Shown piece by piece: positions 28,130-38,405 of a stretch of DNA of 64,000 bases. Every line of letters starts with the position of its first letter. The stretch's first letter is position 1. The stretch comes from Candidatus Nitrotoga arctica (GTDB taxonomy: Bacteria; Pseudomonadota; Gammaproteobacteria; Burkholderiales; Gallionellaceae). The position numbers and the translations under genes were made by a program. The stretch is taken from contig NZ_OU912926.1 in assembly GCF_918378365.1 (NCBI RefSeq), positions 1,426,001 to 1,490,000 on the forward strand, given 5' to 3'. The notes beneath the pieces were generated by a model, which saw only the letters and a list, made by a program, of their open reading frames with translations, searched no databases and was not told where the DNA came from.

Positions 28130-30610
28130 ATGTATACCCGAAACCTTAAATGCATTACTACCGTGGCGCGAAAACATGATGGCATCCAAACTCGATGCAG
28201 CCATCGCCAAACTAAGCTCGTCATCGCAATGAATAGCGCATTAATCTGCTTTGGAGTAGCCACTTTTGGTTTATCGGGTGCTGCAGTTGCGCAGTCCAAT
28301 ATTGTTGCCAGCACAGCTTTGCAGACATACAACATTTCCGCGGGGTCGTTGCAAACTGCACTGATTCTTTTTGTAAAACAGGCAGACGTTAAAGTCTTCA
28401 CTGATCCTGCATTGCTCAGTGGAAAAACGACACAAGGACTCCAGGGAAATTACACTGTTCAGGATGGATTGAAGCATTTGCTTGATGATAGTGGCCTGCA
28501 AGCAGTGCCTCAGGGTAAGGGGTATATGGTGAAAAAATCACAAATATCTAAATCAAACCCTGAGCCAACCGACAGTGAAACTACGCTGCCAGTAATATCG
28601 GTCTCTGCAAAAAGTAGCCCCAGTAACACAAGTACTGGTTACACAATAACTAGTACCACCACAGCTACCAAGACAAACACGCCGCTGCTTGATACACCGC
28701 AATCTATATCTGTTGTGACGCAGGCTATGATCAAAGATCAGGCTATACAAAGCATGGCGGATACAGTGCGCTATGTCCCGGGCATGGGGATTTCGCAAGG
28801 GGAAGGGAATCGGGATGCCTTGGTTTTCCGGGGTAACCGCTCCACAGGAGACTTTTTTGTTTCTGGCATACGAGATGATGTTCAGTATTTTCGCGATATC
28901 TACAACATAGAAAGAGTTGAAGTACTCAAGGGCCCCAATGGAATGATCTTTGGCCGGGGCGGCTCCGGGGGCGTAATCAACCGGGTGATTAAAGAAGCGG
29001 ACTGGAACCAGATACGTGAACTCACGGTACAAGCGGGTTCGTTTGATACTAAGCGCGTGGCACTGGATGTTGGTCAGGGCGTGAATGACGTTGCCGCAGT
29101 TCGTCTTAATACCATGTATGAAAATTCGGGCAGTTTTCGTAATGGCGTGGATTTGAAACGATACGGAATCAATCCTACTGTTACGATCATGCCTAGTGAT
29201 AACACCAAAGTAGTGCTCAATGCAGAATATTTCAAGGATGACCGCACAGCCGATCGAGGTATCCCTTCCTTTAATGGACGCCCTTTAAAAACCAATGCGT
29301 CAACATTTTTTGGTGATTCCGATCGAAGCAATGCGAACACAGAACTTAAGGCAGCCAATGCGCTTATCGAGCATAAGTTTAATGATGAAGTAATGATCCG
29401 CAACCGCACACGTTTTGCTATTCAAGACAAATTTTATCAGAACGTATACCCAAACGCTGTAAATGCTGCTGGAACCACGGTAGCGATTAATGCTTACAGC
29501 GAAGCAACTCAGCGAGATAATTTCTTCAACCAGACAGACCTTTTGTTTTCCCTGAACACAGGGAAGGTGAAACATGATCTGGTAGTTGGCCTCGAAGTAG
29601 GTCGTCAGGAAACAGACAGTCTACGTCGGACCGGGTTTTTCAATAACACAGCCACATCGGTTACCGCACCTCTTACTAACCCGATTACGACTGTTCCAAT
29701 CACATTCAGGACACAGGCCTCAGATGGTGATAATCATAGTGTCACAAAACAAACAGCGCTTTATCTGCAAGACCAGATTAAACTATTGCCTCAATTACAA
29801 GCAATTCTCGGAGTGCGCTACGATAGGATCGAAGTGGATTTCCGCAAAAATAACGCCGCTCCTGCTCTTGACATAAATACCAAGGATAATTTTTTCTCAC
29901 CAAGAGTCGGCTTGGTTTACAAGCCAATCGAGACAGTCTCAATTTATACAAGCTATAGTTTGTCATATGTGCCCAGAGCCGGCGAACAACTTACTTCACT
30001 AACGGTGACCAACAAAGCGCTCGAACCGGAAAAATTTAAAAATGTGGAAGTGGGAGCGAAGTGGGATATCCGTCCTGGCCTCGCTTTGACTACTGCCCTG
30101 TTTCAGCTGGATCGTACCAATGTGATTATTCCAGATCCGAACAATGCAGCCATCTCTCATTTAGGCGGTGGCCAGCGTAATAAGGGCTTCGAGTTAGGTC
30201 TGGCCGGCCGAGTTACATCGGATTGGAGCGTCATGGGGGGATATACTTACCAAGATGGGGTAATTACCAACACGCTTTCCTCTACCGCCAAAGAAGGGGC
30301 CGTCTTGGCGGAACTTCCAAAGAACACATTCTCATTGTGGAACCGGTATGACATCAACCCGAGATGGGGTGTTGGACTTGGTGTTATAAATCGTGGTGCT
30401 ATGTACACTTCGACTGACAATACAGTTCGTTTGCCGGGCTTCACTCGAGTAGATGCGGCTATATATGCCAAGATTGATAAAAACCTGCGGGCTCAGTTGA
30501 ATATAGAAAACCTGCTTGATAGAAATTATTACGCTTCCGCCCACAATAATAACAATATTTCTCCAGGGTCTCCTCTTGCTGCAAGAGTTTCATTAATTGC
30601 TAATTTCTAG
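28130..30610 (+). CDS. TonB-dependent siderophore receptor with STN signalling domain
   Basis: 826-aa outer-membrane ferric-siderophore receptor. A long signal region ending near AAVAQ is followed by an STN domain (about residues 63-130: YNISAGSLQTALILFVKQAD, DGLKHLLDDSGLQA), as in FecA/FpvA receptors that signal to an anti-sigma factor. Then come the plug (LLDTPQSISVVTQAMI, GMIFGRGGSGGVINRV) and the beta-barrel ending in a terminal Phe. No fecI/fecR-type pair, tonB or exbBD is present in the window, so the signalling partner must be elsewhere or lost. The first Met is far upstream of the hydrophobic core; a start at a later Met (MNSALICFGVATFG) is possible. Confidence 0.92.
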   Translation: MYTRNLKCITTVARKHDGIQTRCSHRQTKLVIAMNSALICFGVATFGLSGAAVAQSNIVASTALQTYNISAGSLQTALILFVKQADVKVFTDPALLSGKTTQGLQGNYTVQDGLKHLLDDSGLQAVPQGKGYMVKKSQISKSNPEPTDSETTLPVISVSAKSSPSNTSTGYTITSTTTATKTNTPLLDTPQSISVVTQAMIKDQAIQSMADTVRYVPGMGISQGEGNRDALVFRGNRSTGDFFVSGIRDDVQYFRDIYNIERVEVLKGPNGMIFGRGGSGGVINRVIKEADWNQIRELTVQAGSFDTKRVALDVGQGVNDVAAVRLNTMYENSGSFRNGVDLKRYGINPTVTIMPSDNTKVVLNAEYFKDDRTADRGIPSFNGRPLKTNASTFFGDSDRSNANTELKAANALIEHKFNDEVMIRNRTRFAIQDKFYQNVYPNAVNAAGTTVAINAYSEATQRDNFFNQTDLLFSLNTGKVKHDLVVGLEVGRQETDSLRRTGFFNNTATSVTAPLTNPITTVPITFRTQASDGDNHSVTKQTALYLQDQIKLLPQLQAILGVRYDRIEVDFRKNNAAPALDINTKDNFFSPRVGLVYKPIETVSIYTSYSLSYVPRAGEQLTSLTVTNKALEPEKFKNVEVGAKWDIRPGLALTTALFQLDRTNVIIPDPNNAAISHLGGGQRNKGFELGLAGRVTSDWSVMGGYTYQDGVITNTLSSTAKEGAVLAELPKNTFSLWNRYDINPRWGVGLGVINRGAMYTSTDNTVRLPGFTRVDAAIYAKIDKNLRAQLNIENLLDRNYYASAHNNNNISPGSPLAARVSLIANF

Positions 30611-31049
30611 ATTTTTAGGATAGCAAAAAGGTACATCAGCCCCCGTCGCACAGGCGGGGCATCATAAAAATTTACAATCCCGTCAAGCTGAAGTAGAATA
30701 CAAATTGTTCTTGTTTGTATTCTTTATGGGCGACCATTAATGGGTTTGAAATTGGTCTAGGCTAAGCTTGATGGGACTCGCTTAATCTTCGACGAATTCA
30801 AGGCGAACGGCCCGAAGATTTAACAACCGACTCTACAGATTGATCCATGTAACTACGGTAGCTCAACTTAAAATCATTACAACTTTGCAAGTTTATTGTG
30901 ACCACGACACGAATAAAAGAACAATTTTAATGTTTCTATACAAACGATAATCAGGATTCAATTAATCGTAATTTCACTTAATCTGGAAGCCAGCCACGTG
31001 TTTTCTCACCAGCCAGCCACCTTTTTTTATTTAAAGAACAGGGGAACTC
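30611..31049. other. Non-coding stretch between the two receptor genes
   Basis: 439 bases. A GC-rich imperfect hairpin (30639-30660) just after the first receptor may end its transcript, and a perfect AT-rich hairpin lies at 30695-30723. No ORF or strong Fur box is seen before the second receptor. Confidence 0.5.
30695..30723. repeat. Perfect 10-bp inverted repeat
   Basis: agaatacaaa and tttgtattct are exact complements separated by 9 bases. It could be a bidirectional terminator or an operator. Confidence 0.55.
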
Positions 31050-33242
31050 ATGAGATTCAAAAAAACACGTCCTGTGTTACTGGTAGCGCTGGCATTACAA
31101 CAACTCTACAGCCCAGCCTTCGCACAAACCTCCACAAACGATGGCAAAAACGATAAATCAATCGATGCCACCCAATTGCCGGAAATTAAAGTGAACAGTC
31201 AAAAGGTGACTGACGATTTTGCAGCAAGTTCTTTCGCGGGTTTTAGAACGCCGACACCCTTGCGTGATATTCCGCAGACAATCACGGTCATCAATCGTGC
31301 CCTGATGGACTCTCAGGCGATCGCTTCGTTATCGGAGGCTTTACGCAATGTACCCGGCATTACCGTAGGCGGCGCCGAAGGCGGGCAGATCGGTAACAAC
31401 ATCAACCTGCGCGGCTTCACGGCACGTACCGACATGTATCTCAATGGGATGCGTGACAGTGGTCAGTATTATCGCGACACCTACTATCTTGAGTCGGTCG
31501 AAGTATTAAAAGGTCCATCGTCCATGCTGTTTGGGCGCGGTTCTACCGGAGGCGTGATCAACCAGGTCAGTAAACGGCCACAATTAGGCGATGCAAATCA
31601 AGTTACCGGCACCGTCGACACCAATGGGGGGGTGCGTTCAACGGGGGACTTTAACCGTCAATTGTCGGATACTTCCGCGTTCCGCATTGTCATGATGGGT
31701 CAAAAAGCGCAAACGACACGTGATGTCATTGTCAATAGAGACTTTGGAATTGCACCGTCCCTGCGCTTTGGAATTGGCACGCAGACTGAAATCACACTGT
31801 CAGCGATTCTCTCTCACAACAACGACATAGTGGATTACGGCATTCCCTCCGTCAATGGCCGCCCGGTCAAGGTTAATCGCGATACTTTTTACGGCTTGAC
31901 AGACGATAAGACCGTACAAAATACAGCTATTTTAAGTGGCCTCGTCGAACACAAGTTGAATTCAAACATGACACTGCGTAATCAGTTGCAATATAGCCAC
32001 TACAGAACTGACGCACAGACATCATATGGTAACGCCATCGGCACCATGGCCGGTAACGTATTTACCCCGCTAACCACCGCAGGCATTGGAAATATTACTG
32101 CGCAGCCGTTGAGTTCATTGTTTAACAGGTTCGCCAGTCATGATCGCCTGCTTAAAAATGAAATAGTCAATAATCAGACCGATCTGATCGCAAAATTTGA
32201 TACCGGCACCCTCAAGCATACAATGATCGCCGGCGTTGCACTCAGCCGTGAGACCTCCAACATTCAAACTACTGCCCGTAGCAACCTGCCCATCGTATCG
32301 ATAGTCAATCCGGCCTACATTTCGACACCCGCCAATTCCGTGAAAACGTTCGGAAATAACGCAGATGCAGAAGCTACTCAAGTGGGCGCATATATCAACG
32401 ACACGATCGAATTGAACAAGCAATGGAAAGTGGTCGGCGGTGTGCGCTGGGATCGCTTCAAGGCGGACCTGACCAACACCGTCAGTACCGCTACCCCGCC
32501 GCTTCTTAGAGCCGATCAAACGGTGAGTTTTACCAGCGTACGGGGCGGCGTGATTTACCAACCGGATAATGTGCAATCGTACTATGCATCGTATGGCACC
32601 TCATTTAACCCATCATTGGAACAACTGACGGCAACCGCTGGTACGCAAGCCTTACCACCAGAAAAAAGTCGTTCCTACGAAGTCGGTACCAAATGGGATG
32701 TACTGGGCGGCAATCTATCGTTGACGTCGGCCTTATTCGATATTGAAAAGACCAATTCGCGCTCACAAGTATCGCCCGGGATCTATATCTCTAATGGGAA
32801 CGTGCGCGTCACCGGTTTTGAGTTTGGTGCAGCGGGTCGGATCACGCGCGACTGGCAACTGATGGGCGGCTACACGCATCTTGTCCCCAAGATTGCTCAA
32901 GCTTCACCGTTGGAGGGATCCAATGGAAAAGATCTGGCCAATACGCCGCGTGACATGGCCACGTTATGGACGACCTACAAAGTCACCCCACAATGGGAAA
33001 CCGGTGGTGGGGCCACCTATATGTCCTCACGCTTTGCCAGCAACACCAATGTCGTTTCTGCCGCTGGCTACACTCGCTGGGATGGCACGGTTGCCTATCA
33101 TTTGCCTAAGTATGATATCCGGTTGAACCTTCTTAATCTGACCAACAAGGAATATATCAGCTCACTGATTCCATCAGATGGGGGGCGCTCGGTACCTGGA
33201 AGCGGACGTACTGCACTGATAACCGTTGCCCATCGCTTTTAA
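31050..33242 (+). CDS. TonB-dependent catecholate siderophore receptor (Fiu/PiuA-like)
   Basis: 730-aa outer-membrane receptor. A signal peptide ends SPAFA; the plug contains LRDIPQTITVINRALMDSQ, YLESVEVLKGPSSMLFGRG and STGGVINQVSK; the barrel ends in VAHRF with terminal Phe. There is no STN domain. Its immediate follower is a PiuC-type hydroxylase, the pairing seen for Fiu (with YbiX) and PiuA, which take up catecholate siderophores or their breakdown products. RBS AGGGGAA precedes the ATG. Substrate is inferred from context. Confidence 0.92.
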   Translation: MRFKKTRPVLLVALALQQLYSPAFAQTSTNDGKNDKSIDATQLPEIKVNSQKVTDDFAASSFAGFRTPTPLRDIPQTITVINRALMDSQAIASLSEALRNVPGITVGGAEGGQIGNNINLRGFTARTDMYLNGMRDSGQYYRDTYYLESVEVLKGPSSMLFGRGSTGGVINQVSKRPQLGDANQVTGTVDTNGGVRSTGDFNRQLSDTSAFRIVMMGQKAQTTRDVIVNRDFGIAPSLRFGIGTQTEITLSAILSHNNDIVDYGIPSVNGRPVKVNRDTFYGLTDDKTVQNTAILSGLVEHKLNSNMTLRNQLQYSHYRTDAQTSYGNAIGTMAGNVFTPLTTAGIGNITAQPLSSLFNRFASHDRLLKNEIVNNQTDLIAKFDTGTLKHTMIAGVALSRETSNIQTTARSNLPIVSIVNPAYISTPANSVKTFGNNADAEATQVGAYINDTIELNKQWKVVGGVRWDRFKADLTNTVSTATPPLLRADQTVSFTSVRGGVIYQPDNVQSYYASYGTSFNPSLEQLTATAGTQALPPEKSRSYEVGTKWDVLGGNLSLTSALFDIEKTNSRSQVSPGIYISNGNVRVTGFEFGAAGRITRDWQLMGGYTHLVPKIAQASPLEGSNGKDLANTPRDMATLWTTYKVTPQWETGGGATYMSSRFASNTNVVSAAGYTRWDGTVAYHLPKYDIRLNLLNLTNKEYISSLIPSDGGRSVPGSGRTALITVAHRF

Positions 33243-33263
33243 ACATCTCAGCGCCCACGATCC

Positions 33264-33950
33264 ATGTTAGTACAAATTCCTGAGGTATTGAGCGTCGAAC
33301 AGGTACGCTTTGTGCGAGAAAAGCTCGATACCGCTGGGGAGGCATGGGTCGATGGTCGCGCGACGGCAGGCCATCAAGGGGCGCCGGTCAAGCGTAATTT
33401 GCAGATCGCGGAAAATACACCTATTGCGTACGAGTTAGGCGATTTGATTTTGGCCGAACTCGAACGCAACCCCCTCTTTATTAGTTCTACGCTGCCAAAT
33501 CGGGTTTATCCTCCGATGTTTAATCGATATGAAAGCGGCATGTATTTTGGCAGCCATGTCGATGGTGGTATGCGGTTGATACCGGGCACAGGTGAAAAAA
33601 TCCGCACTGATGTCTCTGCCACCTTATTTCTTTCTGCACCCGACGAATACGACGGGGGTGAGTTACAGATTGAAGATACTTACGGTATGCACAACGCGAA
33701 ATTCGCGGCAGGTGATTTGCTGATTTATCCGGCTACCAGCCTGCATCGAGTGACGCCGATAACACGCGGCGTGCGTACCGCCTGTTTTTTCTGGGTTCAA
33801 AGTTTGATTGCTGATGATGGACAGCGCACTTTACTGTTCGATCTCGATACCGCTATTCAACGGCTGAATACTGCCAATGCGGATGAAACTGCGCGTATCC
33901 ATTTAACTGGTTGTTATCACAACCTGATACGCATGTGGGGTGCACCCTAA
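33264..33950 (+). CDS. piuC: PKHD-type Fe(II)/2-oxoglutarate hydroxylase (PiuC/YbiX)
   Basis: 228-aa cytoplasmic dioxygenase. The metal-binding triad is visible as FGSHVDGGMR (His and Asp) and LHRVTPITRGVR (distal His and the 2-oxoglutarate Arg); RYESGMYFGSH and YDGGELQIED are family motifs. Members sit beside Fiu/PiuA receptors, and their substrate is unsettled. The gene begins 21 bases after the receptor stop and precedes the PepSY-like gene by 20 bases, so the three form one iron-uptake operon. Confidence 0.92.
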   Translation: MLVQIPEVLSVEQVRFVREKLDTAGEAWVDGRATAGHQGAPVKRNLQIAENTPIAYELGDLILAELERNPLFISSTLPNRVYPPMFNRYESGMYFGSHVDGGMRLIPGTGEKIRTDVSATLFLSAPDEYDGGELQIEDTYGMHNAKFAAGDLLIYPATSLHRVTPITRGVRTACFFWVQSLIADDGQRTLLFDLDTAIQRLNTANADETARIHLTGCYHNLIRMWGAP

Positions 33951-33970
33951 GAATTTTTCTGAATAACCCT

Positions 33971-34687
33971 ATGACGACAATCGTTCAACTCAATACCTCT
34001 CACAATGTCCGCGCAGCGAAAGGCGCTGATAATGACTTGGTTGATTCAAAAGACCGTGATCTTCGTTCACGGCGTGCCGTTTTTTTAAAATGGTTGCGCA
34101 AGACCCATGGCTGGATCGGACTTTGGGGCGCGGCCATAGGCTTGCTCTTTGGAGTGACCGGAATCTTGCTAAACCATCGCACTGTGCTGAAAATACCGGC
34201 TGCGCAAGTTCAAGAAACGACACTGCAAATTCCGTTACCAACTCCTGCACCGACCACTTCGAAAGCAATGGCAAGCTGGTTGCAACAGGAATTGATGGTC
34301 GATCGGCCTGCCTCGCGCGAGCGTAGTGAACCGGCCAAGCCTGTGGCATGGGGTGATAAGACCCTGAAACAGCCTGCGCACTGGACGGTTACATTTAGCT
34401 CGCCGCAAGCCAACCTGCAGGCGGAATATTGGGTCGGTAACACTTTCGTCACCGTCAAGCGTAGCGACCAAAATATATTCGGTACTTTGAATAATCTGCA
34501 CAAAGGTAACAATGTGGGCATACCTTGGGTTCTTCTCGCAGATACGTTGGCTGGAAGCATTATCCTGCTGTCATTAACGGGTGTTGTACTTTGGACACAG
34601 CTTAATCGCCGCCGCATGATCGGCTTCGGCATAGGCTTAACATCGCTCACGCTGTTGATTGGTTTTGCGATGCAGGAGTTGATGTAA
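33971..34687 (+). CDS. PepSY-associated membrane protein
   Basis: 238-aa inner-membrane protein. The basic stretch RAVFLKWLRKTHGWIGLWG leads into TM1 (about residues 45-65); a periplasmic PepSY-like region follows, and a second hydrophobic pair near 190-235 ends the protein. HKGNNVGIPW after the periplasmic part is typical of the family. Relatives accompany TonB receptors and are thought to help in periplasmic iron reduction or release. ATG 33971 is preferred over an upstream frame extension overlapping piuC. A decayed partial copy lies at 15374-15497. Confidence 0.82.
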   Translation: MTTIVQLNTSHNVRAAKGADNDLVDSKDRDLRSRRAVFLKWLRKTHGWIGLWGAAIGLLFGVTGILLNHRTVLKIPAAQVQETTLQIPLPTPAPTTSKAMASWLQQELMVDRPASRERSEPAKPVAWGDKTLKQPAHWTVTFSSPQANLQAEYWVGNTFVTVKRSDQNIFGTLNNLHKGNNVGIPWVLLADTLAGSIILLSLTGVVLWTQLNRRRMIGFGIGLTSLTLLIGFAMQELM

Positions 34688-34993
34688 GAAATCCCTGAGT
34701 AAGTCGGTTTTCGTAGAGATTTACGTTTCGTAGCTGAGCACTTTTTAAAACCTGTCTGTCTCATCAGTCAACTCCCTCCCCGCGTTCAAACAACCTCTCG
34801 AACACGGTCTGAATCAATATCTAATCTCCAAGCGTCACGACAAAGCTGCCTGTTTAACATTCCTGCATGCAAGTGGAAAGGGCGCGGACTTTCAGCGTTC
34901 TCATTGCTTGCACACACTCGCTGACGCTGGTTCAACATCTGTTGGCCGTCGAGCTTTGTAAATGCACCAATTACATACACATTCCGGTTGGGC

Positions 34994-35012
34994 TTGCACT
35001 GACATCGTGCAA
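34994..35012. promoter_or_regulatory. NtrC-type enhancer site
   Basis: ttgcactgacatcgtgcaa is a perfect dyad (TTGCAC/GTGCAA) fitting the NtrC consensus TGCACY-N5-RGTGCA in five of six bases per half. It lies about 90-100 bases upstream of the predicted start of transcription, the usual enhancer distance. Confidence 0.65.
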
Positions 35013-35070
35013 TCCCAGTTTAATCCATGTCTTTAATTTAATAACTTGTTGATTTTTATAATAAAAAATA

Positions 35071-35086
35071 TGGCATTAATATTGCT
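35071..35086 (+). promoter_or_regulatory. Sigma-54 (-24/-12) promoter of cobA-nirBDC
   Basis: tggcattaatattgct has GG and GC spaced 10 bases apart and differs from the RpoN consensus at two bases only. Predicted transcription starts near 35098, leaving a leader of about 95 bases before the cobA ATG. Confidence 0.75.
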
Positions 35087-35191
35087 TGTAACTAATTATC
35101 TAATTAATGAACTGATTTAATTTTTAAACGTGTGTGTAGCTGGATGCATTGTCCATTTGCTAACAGGACCAATCGGGAGACGGGAGTAAAC

Positions 35192-35944
35192 ATGAAAAAT
35201 GCACAGGTATATTTGATAGGGGCAGGGCCAGGTAGTTTGGAGCTGTTAACTCTTGGTGCAGTGCGAGCCATTGGGCTGGCGGATGCTCTTCTGATTGATG
35301 ACTTAGTGAATCCTGATGTTCTGGAGTTTGCCCGAGGCAACGCGCAGATTATTCACGTGGGCAAGCGCGGGGGATGTAACTCTACACCACAAGCATTCAT
35401 CCACAAGCAGATGATTTCACTGGCGCGTGCAGGCAAGGTGGTAGCGCGCATCAAGGGCGGTGATCCGTTTATGTTCGGGCGCGGGGGTGAAGAACTACAA
35501 GCTTTGCGACAAGCTGGTATTTCGGTATCCGTGATCAGTGGCATTACTTCCGGCATGGCAGTTACGGCTTCTTTGAATATTCCACTTACGCATAGAAACT
35601 GTACGCATGGCGTAACGTTTGTCACGGGCCATACGCAAGGAGCAGAGGAACCGAATTGGCAGGCATTGGCGGAGACAGGCACTACTCTGGTTATTTATAT
35701 GGGTATGTCCAATTTAGGGCACATCGTGCAGCAACTGATAGCGAATGGATTACCGGCAGATATTCCCGCTGCTGCAATTCAGAACGGTACGCTGCCTAAT
35801 CAGCGGCAAGTAGTGACTACGCTGGGGCAACTTGAATCAATGGTAGTTGCCGAAAAAATGGCTAGCCCCGCGATCGTGGTTATTGGCGAAGTAGTGCGAT
35901 TTGCCGAAATGACGGAACAAATCTCGCAACAATTGGCCGCATAA
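35192..35944 (+). CDS. cobA: Uroporphyrinogen-III C-methyltransferase
   Basis: 250-aa SAM-dependent enzyme converting uroporphyrinogen III to precorrin-2, the first step to siroheme. Motifs: VYLIGAGPGSLELLTLGAV, KRGGCNSTPQAFIHK, VARIKGGDPFMFGRGGEE and GITSGMAVTASLNIPLTHR. It is a single-domain SUMT without the CysG oxidase/chelatase part. GGGAG stands 5 bases before the ATG. It leads the nirBD operon, where siroheme is the nitrite reductase cofactor. Confidence 0.95.
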   Translation: MKNAQVYLIGAGPGSLELLTLGAVRAIGLADALLIDDLVNPDVLEFARGNAQIIHVGKRGGCNSTPQAFIHKQMISLARAGKVVARIKGGDPFMFGRGGEELQALRQAGISVSVISGITSGMAVTASLNIPLTHRNCTHGVTFVTGHTQGAEEPNWQALAETGTTLVIYMGMSNLGHIVQQLIANGLPADIPAAAIQNGTLPNQRQVVTTLGQLESMVVAEKMASPAIVVIGEVVRFAEMTEQISQQLAA

Positions 35945-35968
35945 AAATTTGTAAATAGGAGTGATGTC

Positions 35969-38392
35969 ATGAAAAAAATGAAGCTGGTTATGGTGGGTAA
36001 TGGAATGGCGGGTGTACGGACTTTGGAAGAGTTATTGAAACTGACTCCCGATTTGTATGACATTACCGTATTTGGTGCCGAGCCTTATCCTAATTACAAC
36101 CGCATTATGTTGTCCCCGGTATTGGCAGGCGAACAAGGTATCCAGGACATTATCCTGAACGACATTGACTGGTATAAGCAAAACAACATCACCTTGCATC
36201 TGAATAAAAAGGTCGTGCGCATCGCCCGAAAAAACAAGGTAGTGGTGGCTGAGGATGGCACAGAAGCCGAGTACGATAGATTGTTGCTGGCGACTGGATC
36301 CAGTTCCTTTATTTTGCCGGTTCCCGGCAAGGAACTGGCGGGAGTGATTGGCTACCGCGACATTCAGGATACCAATGCGATGATAGCCGCAGCGGAAAAA
36401 TATAAGCATGCGGTGGTTATCGGCGGTGGCCTGCTCGGACTGGAAGCCGCTAATGGCTTGGCGCTTAGAGGTATGGATGTCACCGTGGTGCATCTCATGT
36501 CATGGCTGATGGAACGTCAACTGGATGACAATTCCGCCCAAATGCTGCAATCCGCTTTGGAAGCCAAGGGTTTGAAATTCCTGTTGGAGCAGCAAACGCA
36601 AGAGTTGGTCAGCGATGGTCATGGCCGCGTAAAGACGATTCGCTTCAAGGATGGTACTGAGATTCCTGCTGACCTGGTGGTGATGGCGGTTGGTATCCGC
36701 CCGAATGTTGCGCTGGCAGAAGCAGCCGGGATTTATTGTAATCGTGGCATTGTGGTGAGCGATACCATGCAAACCTATGATCCCAGTATCTACGCAGTGG
36801 GTGAGTGCGTTTCCCATCGCGGCACTGCTTACGGTTTGGTTGCTCCGCTATTCGACATGGCTAAAGTCTGTGCCAATCATCTGGCGCGTATGGGAATCGC
36901 ATATTACCAAGGCTCGGTTACCTCCACCAAGCTCAAAGTTACCGGAGTAGATTTGTTTTCAGCCGGGAATTTTACTGGCAGCAATGAAACGAATGAGATC
37001 GTCATGCACGATGTCACTGGCGGGCGGTACAAGAAACTGGTACTGAACAACGATACGCTGATCGGCGCAGTGATGTACGGCGATACCAAGGATAGCTCGT
37101 GGTATTTCCAGATGATACGTGATGGTAAAAATGTCGCCGAAATCCGTGATCAATTAATATTTGGCCAATCCCATCTAGGCAATGCTGGCTCTCAAGGGCA
37201 AAACCTTGCGGCGACCATGACAAACGCGATGGAAGTCTGCGGCTGCAATGGAGTATGCAAAGGGACTATCGTCAAGGCAATCAAGGAACAAGGGCTATTC
37301 ACGTTGGAGGATGTACGCAAGCACACTAAGGCGTCTGCTTCCTGTGGTTCATGCACCGGTCTGGTCGAACAAATTCTCGCCTCCACCGTCGGAGGTGCTT
37401 ATGCACCACCAGCTACGACCGTGAAGCCTTTATGTGACTGCACTTCTCACAGTCATGAAGAGGTGCGCAAAGCAATCCGCGAGGAAAAGTTGATTTCAAT
37501 CTCGCAAGTCATGGCGTTCCTTAATTGGAACACTACAAATGGGTGTGTCAAGTGTAGGCCGGCATTGAACTATTACCTGCTATGCGCTTGGCCGCATGAA
37601 GCAAAAGATGATCCACAATCACGGTTCATCAATGAGCGCGCCAACGCCAACATACAAAAGGACGGCACATTCTCGGTAGTGCCGCGCATGTATGGCGGCA
37701 TAACCACCCCACAGCAATTACGCCGCATTGCTGATGTAGCAGAAAAATACAACATCCCGACGGTTAAGGTGACAGGCGGGCAACGTATAGATTTACTCGG
37801 CGTAAAAAAAACAGACTTGCCGAAGGTGTGGGCAGATCTGGACATGCCATCAGGCTATGCCTATGGAAAAGCCTTGCGCACGGTCAAAACCTGTGTGGGC
37901 AGCGAGTGGTGCCGTTTCGGTGTGCAAGACTCGACGCAGATGGGTATCGACATCGAACGCGCATTTGACCATATGTGGATGCCGCACAAATTCAAGGTTG
38001 CCGTGTCCGGCTGCCCGCGTAACTGTGCTGAATCAGGCATTAAAGATGTGGGCATAATCGGCGTGGAATCAGGTTGGGAAATCTATGTGGCTGGTAACGG
38101 CGGTATCAAGACCGTGGTCGCGCAATTCCTGGTGAAGGTAAAGACTCATGATGACGTGATGGAGTACACCGGTGCATTCGCCCAGCTTTATCGCGAAGAA
38201 GCACATTACCTGGACCGCACAGTACATTACGTCGAACGGGTTGGTCTGGACCATATCAAGAAACACGTAGTAGAGAATGCAGGCAATCGTAAAGCTCTAT
38301 ATGCAAGATTGCTATTTGCGCTACAGGGTGCAACAAACCCATGGTCTAAAGAAAACATCAATGCGCGTGAATTCGAATCGCTGGCAATTTAA
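35969..38392 (+). CDS. nirB: NADH-dependent nitrite reductase large subunit
   Basis: 807-aa subunit that reduces nitrite to ammonium in the cytoplasm. Domains in order: FAD/NADH oxidoreductase (MVGNGMAGVRTLEELL at the N-terminus, GGGLLGLEAANGL near residue 152), BFD-like [2Fe-2S] domains (CGCNGVCKGTIVKA), then the sulfite/nitrite reductase domain with siroheme/4Fe-4S ligands Cys642, Cys648, Cys682 and Cys686 (CVGSEWC and SGCPRNC). Length is slightly below the 847 aa of E. coli NirB. Operon context with an NtrC/RpoN promoter and ntrBC indicates nitrogen assimilation rather than respiration. Confidence 0.96.
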   Translation: MKKMKLVMVGNGMAGVRTLEELLKLTPDLYDITVFGAEPYPNYNRIMLSPVLAGEQGIQDIILNDIDWYKQNNITLHLNKKVVRIARKNKVVVAEDGTEAEYDRLLLATGSSSFILPVPGKELAGVIGYRDIQDTNAMIAAAEKYKHAVVIGGGLLGLEAANGLALRGMDVTVVHLMSWLMERQLDDNSAQMLQSALEAKGLKFLLEQQTQELVSDGHGRVKTIRFKDGTEIPADLVVMAVGIRPNVALAEAAGIYCNRGIVVSDTMQTYDPSIYAVGECVSHRGTAYGLVAPLFDMAKVCANHLARMGIAYYQGSVTSTKLKVTGVDLFSAGNFTGSNETNEIVMHDVTGGRYKKLVLNNDTLIGAVMYGDTKDSSWYFQMIRDGKNVAEIRDQLIFGQSHLGNAGSQGQNLAATMTNAMEVCGCNGVCKGTIVKAIKEQGLFTLEDVRKHTKASASCGSCTGLVEQILASTVGGAYAPPATTVKPLCDCTSHSHEEVRKAIREEKLISISQVMAFLNWNTTNGCVKCRPALNYYLLCAWPHEAKDDPQSRFINERANANIQKDGTFSVVPRMYGGITTPQQLRRIADVAEKYNIPTVKVTGGQRIDLLGVKKTDLPKVWADLDMPSGYAYGKALRTVKTCVGSEWCRFGVQDSTQMGIDIERAFDHMWMPHKFKVAVSGCPRNCAESGIKDVGIIGVESGWEIYVAGNGGIKTVVAQFLVKVKTHDDVMEYTGAFAQLYREEAHYLDRTVHYVERVGLDHIKKHVVENAGNRKALYARLLFALQGATNPWSKENINAREFESLAI

Positions 38393-38405
38393 CAAGGGGC
38401 AAATC

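Larger units (their letters stand above)
34688..35191. other. Regulatory region of the nitrite operon
   Basis: 504 bases before cobA. They contain an NtrC-type dyad, a weaker NtrC-like half site (tgcacc at 34963-34968) and a sigma-54 promoter. No ORF is credible. Confidence 0.6.
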
